A stretch of 64,000 bases of DNA from Amycolatopsis sp. WAC 01376 (GTDB taxonomy: Bacteria; Actinomycetota; Actinomycetes; Mycobacteriales; Pseudonocardiaceae): positions 83,053 to 147,052 of the forward strand of contig NZ_QHKL01000005.1 in assembly GCF_003947415.1 (NCBI RefSeq), read 5' to 3'. Below, piece by piece: positions 39,081 to 45,805 of this stretch. Positions within the stretch are counted from its first letter, which is position 1, and the number at the start of each line of letters is the position of its first letter. The notes beneath the pieces are model-generated. The model searched no databases. It saw only the letters and a list, made by a program, of their open reading frames with translations, and was not told where the DNA came from. The position numbers and the translations under genes were made by a program.

Positions 39081-40085
39081 TCAGCCGAGTTCGCGGAGAC
39101 CAGGGACGACCTGCTCGGAGAACGAGCGCAGGAACCGCTCCTGATCGTGGCCGGGGCCGTGGAATACGAGGTGGTTGAAGCCCGCCTCGACGTACGGCTT
39201 GATCTGCTCGACGGCGTCGGCCGGGTCGGAGGTGACGATCCAGCGGCGCGCGACCTGCTCGATCGGCAGCGCGTCCGCGGCCTTCTCCATTTCGGCCGGA
39301 TCCTCGATGCCCGCCTTCTGCTCCGGCGTCAGCGAGAGCGGCGCCCAGAACCGGGTGTTCTCCAGCGCCTGCGCCGGATCCGGGTCGTAGGACAGCTTGA
39401 TCTCGATCATCTTGTCGATGTCGCCGGTGCTGCGGCCGACCTGCTCCGCGCCTTCCGCGACCGCGGGCAGCAGCTTCTCGGTGTAGAGCTCCATCCCCTT
39501 GCCGCTGGTGCAGATGAAGCCGTCACCCTGCTTGCCGACGTACTTCGCCATCACCGGGCCGCCTGCCGCGATGTAGATCGGCACGCCGCCCTCGGGACGG
39601 TCGTAGACGGTGGCGTCGGTGGTCTGGAAATACTCGCCTTCGAACGTGACGCGCTCTTCCGTCCACAGTTTCCGCATCAGCTCGATCGCCTCGCGCAGCC
39701 GCGCGAACCGCTCCTTGAACGCGGGCCACTCGATGCGGGCGACCGCGACCTCGTTGAGGGCCTCGCCGCTGCCGACACCGAGCAGGACGCGGCCCGGGTA
39801 CAGGCTGCCGAGGGTGCCGAACGCCTGCGCCACCACGGCCGGGTTGTAGCGGAAGGTCGCCGTCAGCACACTGGTGCCGAGAACGACCCGCTCGGTGCGT
39901 TCGCCGACCGCCGCCATCCACGCGAACGAGAACGGCGCGTGCCCGCCCTGGTGCCGCCATGGCTGGAAATGGTCGCTGACCATCACGCTGTCCAGCCCGA
40001 CCTGCTCGGCGAGCACGGAGTACTCGACGAGGTCGCGCGGGCCGAATTGCTCGGCCGACGCCTTGTAACCGATCTTCAGTGCCAT
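39081..40085 (-). CDS. fgd: F420-dependent glucose-6-phosphate dehydrogenase
   Basis: 334 aa, very close in pattern to mycobacterial Fgd1: KIGYKASAEQF, VSDHFQPWRHQGGHAPFSFA (active-site His39), GTSVLTATFRYNPAVVAQAF, GVGSGEALNEVA (Glu), IYIAAGGPVMAKYVGKQGDG, FICTSGKGMELYTEKLLPAV (phosphate-binding Lys), IEIKLSYDPDPAQALENTRF, RWIVTSDPADA. Oxidises glucose-6-phosphate to 6-phosphogluconolactone and reduces F420, supplying F420H2 to the LLM reductases in this window. The best-identified enzyme here. Confidence 0.96.
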   Translation of the reverse strand: MALKIGYKASAEQFGPRDLVEYSVLAEQVGLDSVMVSDHFQPWRHQGGHAPFSFAWMAAVGERTERVVLGTSVLTATFRYNPAVVAQAFGTLGSLYPGRVLLGVGSGEALNEVAVARIEWPAFKERFARLREAIELMRKLWTEERVTFEGEYFQTTDATVYDRPEGGVPIYIAAGGPVMAKYVGKQGDGFICTSGKGMELYTEKLLPAVAEGAEQVGRSTGDIDKMIEIKLSYDPDPAQALENTRFWAPLSLTPEQKAGIEDPAEMEKAADALPIEQVARRWIVTSDPADAVEQIKPYVEAGFNHLVFHGPGHDQERFLRSFSEQVVPGLRELG

Positions 40086-40437
40086 CCGGGGTCACCACCT
40101 GGGCTCTTGGATTGTTCCGCTTTTCACCTTGGCACAGAGTCGATCAGGTCCGCCCATGCCTCGACCGCGTGAAGGGTGTCGGGAACACCACTGTGCCGAG
40201 GGGAATGCGGTGCGGAACCGCCGGATCGTGGAAAGACCCCGTACCCACCCTCGCCTTCCGGGACCGGCACGTGGTGATGAACTGTGCCGTTTGCGCCGTC
40301 ACCTGTGCGTCGTGCTGGGCGGAGTTGTGATCGGGGAGTCGAACCCCACGCTGCCCGCCACGTGCCAGGAGGTGGGCCGGAGTACCGCCGGCCCTCGGCT
40401 TGTGCCCGCTTCCCGGAGGGCTACCTGCTTTCCACGT
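40086..40437. other. Intergenic region, no clear gene
   Basis: 352 bp without a supported gene. A plus-strand frame at 40277-40330 would encode the Cys-rich MMNCAVCAVTCASCWAEL, without a good ribosome-binding site. A minus-strand GGGGTTCGACTCCCC resembles a tRNA T-arm but no tRNA can be built around it. Confidence 0.5.
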
Positions 40438-40914
40438 TCAGTCCAGGAGATCGGTCTCCCAGTTGGTGCGCTGGATCTCGACGTCGACCGCGCGGATCTC
40501 CCCCGCGACGCGGTCCGCGCGGGACCGCAGTTCCGCGACCGGAAGCGCGGACAGATACCGGAGTTCGGAACGGAGCTGGCGGCCGTAGCCGCCCTGGTTG
40601 CGACCGGCCGCGGCGTCGGCGGCCGCGGTCAGCACCCCGTGCCGGAGCCGGAGGACGTCGCGGCGCGCGATCGCGTCGGTGATCGTGCCTTCCCCGAGCG
40701 GGGTCGCGGCGTTGGTCCGGTTGATCCGCTGGATCAGCGACTCCAGTTCGTCCAAAGCGCTTTCGGCCTCGACGAGCAGGGCGGACGCGTCTTCCGACGG
40801 TTCCTCGCCCTCTTGGTGCCGCGCGTTGTCGACGATCCGGGAGCGCAGTGCCTCCACCTTCTTGGTCGCGTCGGCGCGCAAGGCGAGCGCTTCGGCCAGT
40901 TTGATCCGGGACAT
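40438..40914 (-). CDS. DIP1984 family protein
   Basis: 158 aa from ATG40914. Helical throughout: KLAEALALRADATKKVEALR, LVEAESALDELESLIQRINR, TNAATPLGEGTITDAIARRD, VLRLRHGVLTAAADAAAGRN, ALPVAELRSRADRVAGEIRA. The TN-A/T-x6-GTITDAIARRD core is the DIP1984 signature (septicolysin-like). Coiled-coil-forming cytosolic protein; function unknown. Monocistronic on the minus strand between two intergenic gaps. Confidence 0.9.
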   Translation of the reverse strand: MSRIKLAEALALRADATKKVEALRSRIVDNARHQEGEEPSEDASALLVEAESALDELESLIQRINRTNAATPLGEGTITDAIARRDVLRLRHGVLTAAADAAAGRNQGGYGRQLRSELRYLSALPVAELRSRADRVAGEIRAVDVEIQRTNWETDLLD

Positions 40915-40957
40915 GCCGCGAAGTATCACCAAGATCGACGGCCGCCGCATCCCGTTT

Positions 40958-41485
40958 TCAGCCCGTCAGGGAATGCCTCCGGTAGGAGGAGTCCGGCTCG
41001 ACGAACTCGATGCCGTTCTCGTCGAGCGCGTTGAAGACGGTGAACCTGCCCCGCGGGAAGACGAAACCGAGCGCCACCATGCGTCCGGCCATGTCCCGGC
41101 TCACGGATTGCAGGAGCTCGACATCCTGCAGCACCTGACCCTCCATAGCGGACAGTTCCGGGTAGACGTCCTGCCGCCACCGGAGCGGGCTGGGCTCGGC
41201 CGGGTCACCCCAGTCCCATGCGGACCTGCCGTACGGGTCGATCGTGTTCCAGGTCAGGGAAAGCTCGTCGAACTTCCAGTGCGTGATCTCCAGCCGTTCG
41301 GCACCGAAGTCCACCACCACGGGCGCGTCCGAAAGCCACTCGGCGTACTCGACGAACCAAGTGAGGTGGACGCGCTGGAGCCGTTCGCCCACCAACGCGC
41401 GCAAACGATCCCCGTGCGCCCTCCGGATCGTCTCGAGTCCGGAGAGCCACACGGGTGCATAACCTTCGATGTCGAAGAACGCCAC
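40958..41485 (-). CDS. Conserved hypothetical protein
   Basis: 175 aa, soluble, Trp-rich. Not recognised. FFDIEGYAPVWLSGLETIRR, THWKFDELSLTWNTIDPYGR, WRQDVYPELSAMEGQVLQDV and FTVFNALDENGIEFVEPD show alternating strands and helices; no catalytic motif seen. Start ATG41485 has CTTCGGTGG-type upstream sequence, a weak ribosome-binding site. Same strand as DIP1984 and CBS genes but with 17-43-bp gaps; co-transcription possible. Confidence 0.7.
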   Translation of the reverse strand: MAFFDIEGYAPVWLSGLETIRRAHGDRLRALVGERLQRVHLTWFVEYAEWLSDAPVVVDFGAERLEITHWKFDELSLTWNTIDPYGRSAWDWGDPAEPSPLRWRQDVYPELSAMEGQVLQDVELLQSVSRDMAGRMVALGFVFPRGRFTVFNALDENGIEFVEPDSSYRRHSLTG

Positions 41486-41502
41486 CGAAGGAGTATGGCC
41501 GG

Positions 41503-41919
41503 TCAGTCGTAGGACAGCGCTTCCACCAGTTCGCCGCTGTCCGGGTTGGGCAGCGCCCTCGCCACGTCGGCCTGTGCCACGATGCCGACGAGCTTGTGGC
41601 CCTCGATCACCGGCAGGCGCCGGACCTTGTGGTTCGCCATGGTGCGCATGATCTCCTCGGCGTCGTCGTCCGCGCCGATCGTCACCGCCTCGCCCTGAGC
41701 GAGCTCCGAGGCGTGCAGTGCCCTCGGGTCCTTGCCTTCGGCGAGCACCTTCACCACGATGTCGCGGTCGGTCAGCATGCCCTTGAGCTTGCCGTCCTCG
41801 CCGCAGATCGGCATCGCGCCGACCGACTCGGCGGCCATCTTCTTCGCCGCGTCGAGCACGGTGTCGGACGCGGACACACAGGTCGCGCCCGCGGTCATGA
41901 TGTCTCGTGCCGTGGTCAT
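41503..41919 (-). CDS. CBS-domain protein (Hrp1-like)
   Basis: 138 aa from ATG41919 (AAAGGAGC upstream). Two CBS modules: ARDIMTAGATCVSASDTVLD, AAKKMAAESVGAMPICGEDG KLKGMLTDRDIVVKVLAEG, then VTIGADDDAEEIMRTMANHK, VRRLPVIEGHKLVGIVAQAD. Resembles Mycobacterium Hrp1, a hypoxic-response CBS protein whose Cys is in the same loop (ICGED); nucleotide ligand unknown. A minus-strand GTGT-N15-GGGTAT promoter-like element lies upstream, suggesting SigB/SigF-type stress expression. Confidence 0.9.
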   Translation of the reverse strand: MTTARDIMTAGATCVSASDTVLDAAKKMAAESVGAMPICGEDGKLKGMLTDRDIVVKVLAEGKDPRALHASELAQGEAVTIGADDDAEEIMRTMANHKVRRLPVIEGHKLVGIVAQADVARALPNPDSGELVEALSYD

Positions 41920-41953
41920 CCCATCGCTCCTTTCGTCAGGATCCGCATACCGG

Positions 41954-41978
41954 ATACCCGCCATCCGCGAGCCGACAC
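41954..41978 (-). promoter_or_regulatory. SigB/SigF-type promoter for CBS gene
   Basis: Minus strand GTGT (41978-41975), 15-nt spacer, GGGTAT (41959-41954), 34 nt before ATG41919. One mismatch in the -35. Confidence 0.45.
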
Positions 41979-41979
41979 C

Positions 41980-43173
41980 TCAGGCCGCCGACGGTTCGAG
42001 GAGGATCTTGACCGCGCCGTCCTGCTTCTTCTGGAAGATCTCGTAAGCGTGCGGAGCTTGCGCCAGCGGCAGCTTGTGCGTCGCGAAGCCCTCGACACCG
42101 AGCGGGTCGGCCGGGTCGGCGATCAGCGGCATGATGTCGTCGAGCCAGTGCCGGACGTTGGCCTGCCCCATCCGCAAGGTGATCTGCTTGTCGAAGAGCT
42201 CCATCATCGGCAGCGGGTCGACCATGCCGCCGTAGACGCCGCTCAGCGAGATCGTGCCGCCGCGCCGGACACAGTCGATGGCCGCGTACAGCACGCTGAG
42301 CCGGTCGATCGCGGCCTTCTCGGTGACCTTCGCGCCGATCGGATCGGGCAGGAGGGCGACGAGATTCTGCGCCAGCCGCCCGACCGGGGCGCCGTGCGCC
42401 TCCATCCCGACGGCGTCGATCACCGAGTCCGCTCCCCGGCCGCCGGTGGTCTCGCGGATGAGGTCTCCGAGCTGCTTGTGCTCCCGCGTGTCGTAGGTGA
42501 CGACGCCGGCCGCGGTCGCCTTCGCGAGCCGTTCGGGCACCAGGTCGATGCCGATCACCTTGCCCGCACCCCGGTGTTTCGCGATCCGGCAGCAGAACTG
42601 GCCGATCGGGCCGAGCCCGAAGACGACGACCGTGCCGCCTTCGGGAACATCCGCGTAATCGACGGCCTGCCAAGCCGTGGGCACGACGTCGGAGAGGTAC
42701 ACGAACCGCTCGTCCGGCGGCCCGTCCGGCACCTTGATCGGGCCGTAGTGGGCCTGCGGGACCCGCAGGTATTCGGCCTGGCCGCCGGGGACCTGGCCGT
42801 AGAGCTTGGTGTAGCCGAGCAGAGCCGCGCCCTTGCCGCGGTCGGTGACCTGCGTGGTCTCGCACTGCGACTGCAGGCCACGGTCGCACATGAAGCAGTG
42901 GCCGCAGGAGATGTTGAAGGGAACCACCACCCGGTCGCCCGGTTTCAGGTTCGTCACCCCGGAGCCCACCTCTTCGACGACGCCCATCGGCTCGTGCCCG
43001 AGAATGTCGCCCTCGTCGATGAAAGCGCCGAGGACCTCGTAAAGGTGCAGGTCAGAGCCGCAGATACCGGTCGAGGTGATACGCACGATGGCGTCGGTCG
43101 GCTCGACCAGCTTCGGATCCGGGACGGTGTCCACCCGGACATCACGTTTCCCGTGCCAGGTGACGGCCTTCAT
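41980..43173 (-). CDS. Zinc-dependent alcohol dehydrogenase (MDR, formaldehyde-dehydrogenase-like)
   Basis: 397 aa from ATG43173 (GAAGGGAGC upstream). Catalytic zinc: CGSDLHLYE (Cys) and GHEPMGVVEEVG (His/Glu); structural zinc loop CGHCFMCDRGLQSQC; Rossmann VVVFGLGPIGQFCCRIAKHR with GIDLVPERL. The long insert with DYADVPEGGTVVVFGLGPIG typifies glutathione-independent formaldehyde dehydrogenase-like MDR proteins of actinobacteria. NAD-dependent oxidation of an alcohol/aldehyde; substrate unproven. Confidence 0.9.
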   Translation of the reverse strand: MKAVTWHGKRDVRVDTVPDPKLVEPTDAIVRITSTGICGSDLHLYEVLGAFIDEGDILGHEPMGVVEEVGSGVTNLKPGDRVVVPFNISCGHCFMCDRGLQSQCETTQVTDRGKGAALLGYTKLYGQVPGGQAEYLRVPQAHYGPIKVPDGPPDERFVYLSDVVPTAWQAVDYADVPEGGTVVVFGLGPIGQFCCRIAKHRGAGKVIGIDLVPERLAKATAAGVVTYDTREHKQLGDLIRETTGGRGADSVIDAVGMEAHGAPVGRLAQNLVALLPDPIGAKVTEKAAIDRLSVLYAAIDCVRRGGTISLSGVYGGMVDPLPMMELFDKQITLRMGQANVRHWLDDIMPLIADPADPLGVEGFATHKLPLAQAPHAYEIFQKKQDGAVKILLEPSAA

Positions 43174-43262
43174 GGTGCTCCCTTCGGCGAGTGGACCTGT
43201 TCTCCGCCGGATGCCCGTCCGCGCATCCGGCAAACCTCGCCGTTCCGTGCCACCGTGGAATC

Positions 43263-43622
43263 ATGCGAACCCGGATGCTCGCCGTCACCGTCGACTGCCG
43301 TGAAGCCGAAGCACTGGCCGCGTTCTGGAAGGAAGCACTCGGCTATCCCGAAACCGAACGCTGGACCGACGGTCACGGCGTGACCTACGTCGAGTTGAAG
43401 AGCCCGGACGTGCCGAGCCTGCTCTTCCAGCCGGTCCCCGAGGGGAAGTCGGGCAAGAACCGGCTGCACCTCGACCTCGCACCCACCGAACTCGAGCAAC
43501 GCGAAGAGGTCGCGAGGCTCGTGTCACTCGGTGCCAGGGTCGTCGAGGACCCTGAATCGGATGACTGGGTGGTCATGGCCGATCCGGAGGACAACGAGTT
43601 CTGCGTGTTGCCGCGGCGTTGA
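43263..43622 (+). CDS. Glyoxalase-like (VOC) protein
   Basis: 119 aa. RMLAVTVDCREAEALAAFWK, EALGYPETERWTDGHGVTYV, NRLHLDLAPTELEQREEVAR, LVSLGARVVEDPESDDWVVM and ADPEDNEFCVLPRR: the two-module glyoxalase-6 arrangement (DPxxNEFCVL ending). Metal and substrate unknown. Divergent from the ADH gene (start-to-start 89 bp). Confidence 0.9.
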   Translation: MRTRMLAVTVDCREAEALAAFWKEALGYPETERWTDGHGVTYVELKSPDVPSLLFQPVPEGKSGKNRLHLDLAPTELEQREEVARLVSLGARVVEDPESDDWVVMADPEDNEFCVLPRR

Positions 43623-43721
43623 GCAGCGCGGGCTCGGCTCAGTGCTGGGCGCGTGAGTGGGGAAGAATCGGGATCCGGGACGACTCTGACCTGATTCCTC
43701 ACCACTTGCGAGCCCGCGGGC

Positions 43722-43922
43722 TCAAGCGGCCCGATCGCCCGCCCGGACCGACGGTTCGGAATGCAGCCCCAGCATCTCCAGCAGCATCCGGCAATCCGTC
43801 GCGTCGCGGGCGTTCCTGACGACCGCTTCGGTCGCCTTGCGCAGCACCGCGGCCCGCACGGCCGTCGGGCCGCCGTCGGCCAGTTCTTCCACCGGACGAA
43901 GTCCCTCGATCGGGTTCCCCAT
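43722..43922 (-). CDS. 66-aa orphan protein, paralogue of the 12155 gene
   Basis: 66 aa with a strong ribosome-binding site (GGTGGAGGTGGG). MGNPIEGLRPVEELADGG, a helical Ala/Arg middle, and DCRMLLEMLGLHSEP. Same length and conserved positions as the 12155-12355 protein, including one Cys in DC-x2-LL-x-MLGLH. Adjacent genes differ at the two loci, so the association gives no functional clue. Probably a small regulatory or binding protein; nothing more can be said. Confidence 0.78.
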   Translation of the reverse strand: MGNPIEGLRPVEELADGGPTAVRAAVLRKATEAVVRNARDATDCRMLLEMLGLHSEPSVRAGDRAA

Positions 43923-44069
43923 GACCCACCTCCACCTTCCCTTTCGTTGATACCTGATCCGGGCCGGGAAGACACCCTCTCTCCGTGCTGTTCCGGCGGC
44001 GCCCCCGCCGATTTCTCCCTAGACTGGCGCCATTCGTACGAGCGGACGGAGCGGGAACTGACCACCGAG

Positions 44070-44564
44070 TTGCGCGGGGAGATCGTGACGCTGACCCCGG
44101 TCACCGAAGCCCACGTCGCCGATTTGCGGCGGATCCGCGGCACCGCCGAGGTCGGGGCTCGCTGGGGTTCGGTCGACGACTCCCCCACCTGGCCGTTCGA
44201 CGACCCCACGACCGCCTGCTTCACCGTCCTGGAGGAAGGCGTCGTCCGCGGTTTCGTCCAGTACGGCGAGGAGGAGGACCCGATGTACCGGCACGCGTCG
44301 GTCGACCTGTTCCTCGATCCGGCCGCGCACGGCCGCGGGCTGGGCACGGACACCGTCCGCACGATGGCCCGCCACCTGCTGCACGATCGCGGGCACCACC
44401 GGCTGGTGATCGATCCCGCCGTGGACAACGACGCCGCCATCCGCTGCTACAAGGCCGTCGGCTTCCGTGAGGTCGGGGTGATGCGCGACTACGAACGCGA
44501 CACCGACGGCGACGGCTGGCACGACGGGCTTTTGATGGATTTGCTCGCCGAAGACCTCACGTAA
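44070..44564 (+). CDS. GNAT family N-acetyltransferase
   Basis: About 164 aa; start uncertain, TTG44070 fits homologue length (MRGEIVTLTPV). TEAHVADLRRIRGTAEVGAR, VRGFVQYGEEEDPMYRHASV, DLFLDPAAHGRGLGTDTVRT (acetyl-CoA motif A, R-G-x-G-T) and HHRLVIDPAVDNDAAIRCYK, AVGFREVGVM: aminoglycoside 6'-N-acetyltransferase-like branch of GNAT. The 3' end overlaps the convergent DMT transporter gene by 76 bp, an unusually long overlap. Substrate unknown; no resistance phenotype should be assumed. Confidence 0.85.
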   Translation: MRGEIVTLTPVTEAHVADLRRIRGTAEVGARWGSVDDSPTWPFDDPTTACFTVLEEGVVRGFVQYGEEEDPMYRHASVDLFLDPAAHGRGLGTDTVRTMARHLLHDRGHHRLVIDPAVDNDAAIRCYKAVGFREVGVMRDYERDTDGDGWHDGLLMDLLAEDLT

Positions 44565-45424
44565 CGCGTCAGCGCGACTCCGAGCAGCACCACCGCCATC
44601 CCGGCGAGCACCCGCGGGCCGAGGTCCTCGCCGAGCACGATCGCGCCCAGCGCGACCGAGACGACCGGCAGCAGGTAGCCGACGGTCGCCGCGGAAGTGG
44701 CGCCTTCGTCGGCGATGAGCCGGTAGTTGAGGTAGAACGTGACGCCGGTGCCGAAGATGCCGAGGACGACGACGGCGATCAGCGCGGTCACGTTCAGCGG
44801 TCCGGCCGGTGCCGCGTCGAACGGCAGCGCGAGTGCGCTCAACCCGGTGGCGGTCAGCAGTTGCGCGGCGGAGATCGCGATCGGGCCGCCTTCGCCGACG
44901 AGTTTCCGTCCCATGTAAGCGAAAGCGATGGCGTAGCTGATGCCGGCGCCGAGCAGGGCCAGTGTCCCCCAGCCGAACAGGCCGCTTTTCTGCCAGGGCG
45001 CGAAGATCAGCAGGATGCCGCTGAAACCGAGGATCAGCCCGCCCATCCGGGACACGGTGATCCGGCGTTCGGTGCCGATCCCGATGCCGATCAGCAACGA
45101 CCACAACGGGGTCGTCGCGTTCATCACCCCCGCGATACCGGAGTCGACGGTCAGTTCACCGATGCTGAACAACGCGAACGGCAAGGCGTTGCAGAAGAAG
45201 GCGGCGACGAGGAGCCTGCCCCAGATCCGGCGGCCGCGCGGGAGGCGTTGCCCGGCCCAGCGGCTCAGCACGAGAAGGACGGCCGCGCCGAGGGCGCAGC
45301 GGATGACGGTGAGCTGAACGGGCGGGAGCCCGGTCAGCGCGAGTTTGATCCAGAGGAACCCCGATCCCCACAACAGGGCGAGAACACCCATCCGGACCAG
45401 GGTTCCCGGCGCGCCGATGCCCAC
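44489..45424 (-). CDS. EamA/DMT family permease
   Basis: 311 aa from GTG45424 (AAAGGAATC upstream). Ten helices in two EamA repeats: VRMGVLALLWGSGFLWIKLA, AALGAAVLLVLSRW-like segments, GIAGVMNATTPLWSLLIGIG, ILGFSGILLIFAPW; second repeat ALIAVVVLGIFGTGVTFYLN and SAATVGYLLPVVSVALGAIV, LGEDLGPRVLAGMAVVLLGV. Inner-membrane exporter of small metabolites or drugs (RhaT/EamA family). Terminal 26 residues overlap the GNAT frame and may be non-essential. Confidence 0.9.
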   Translation of the reverse strand: MGIGAPGTLVRMGVLALLWGSGFLWIKLALTGLPPVQLTVIRCALGAAVLLVLSRWAGQRLPRGRRIWGRLLVAAFFCNALPFALFSIGELTVDSGIAGVMNATTPLWSLLIGIGIGTERRITVSRMGGLILGFSGILLIFAPWQKSGLFGWGTLALLGAGISYAIAFAYMGRKLVGEGGPIAISAAQLLTATGLSALALPFDAAPAGPLNVTALIAVVVLGIFGTGVTFYLNYRLIADEGATSAATVGYLLPVVSVALGAIVLGEDLGPRVLAGMAVVLLGVALTRYVRSSASKSIKSPSCQPSPSVSRS

Positions 45425-45540
45425 TTGATTCCTTTCGCCGGGCCGCTTCGATACCTCTCCAAGCTGCCTCGGGCGACTCGTCAGGACAAGTGAAAAGATC
45501 TACACCGACGTTAAGCGTTCCTACATGTTCCGAAAGGTCC

Positions 45541-45574
45541 CGGCCGTGGCCGCCGGGAAAGGCGGCCACGGCCG
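45541..45574. terminator. Hairpin (14-bp stem, 6-nt loop)
   Basis: CGGCCGTGGCCGCC (45541-45554), loop GGGAAA, GGCGGCCACGGCCG (45561-45574). Perfect. Placed 56 bp downstream of the micro-ORF stop on its strand and upstream of the DMT gene start, so it may end a short transcript from the micro-ORF. Confidence 0.6.
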
Positions 45575-45629
45575 GTTTCCGAGGAGATCAGTACTCGCCC
45601 GGTTGTTCGCAAGGCGGAACAGGGCCTGC

Positions 45630-45650
45630 TCACATTTCGCGGTCGCGCAT
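45630..45650 (-). CDS. Micro-ORF MRDREM with strong ribosome-binding site
   Basis: ATG CGC GAC CGC GAA ATG TGA on the minus strand (45650-45630), six codons. The leader CGAAAGGGAGGTGGATC has a full GGGAGGT ribosome-binding site 7 nt upstream, the same leader found before the DNNW micro-ORFs at 60930-61130. Divergent from the XRE-NB-ARC-TPR regulator (start 45806). Could be a signal peptide for the TPR domain, a RiPP-like core, or fortuitous. Confidence 0.45.
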   Translation of the reverse strand: MRDREM

Positions 45651-45805
45651 GATCCACCTCCCTTTCGACTGGCGCACCGGTGGGGAACGGGCGCGTTCTC
45701 GCTCAGTTTGCGGGCTGTCTTCGCACCTCCGCACACCCGGTGTCCGTGTTGTGACCCGGACAATGGGAAGGTTGTGGCACGATCTGCCGCGAAGCGGGGA
45801 GAAAG

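Larger units (their letters stand above)
45425..45805. other. Intergenic region with hairpin and micro-ORF
   Basis: 381 bp between the DMT gene and the divergent XRE-NB-ARC-TPR regulator. Contains a 14-bp perfect hairpin (45541-45574) and the micro-ORF MRDREM with a strong ribosome-binding site (45630-45662). The part nearest 45805 likely holds the regulator's promoter. Confidence 0.55.

Noticed and set aside
40330..40420. tRNA-like T-arm (GGGGTTCGACTCCCC, minus strand)
   Set aside because: No acceptor stem, D-arm or anticodon arm can be placed around it; likely chance in GC-rich DNA.
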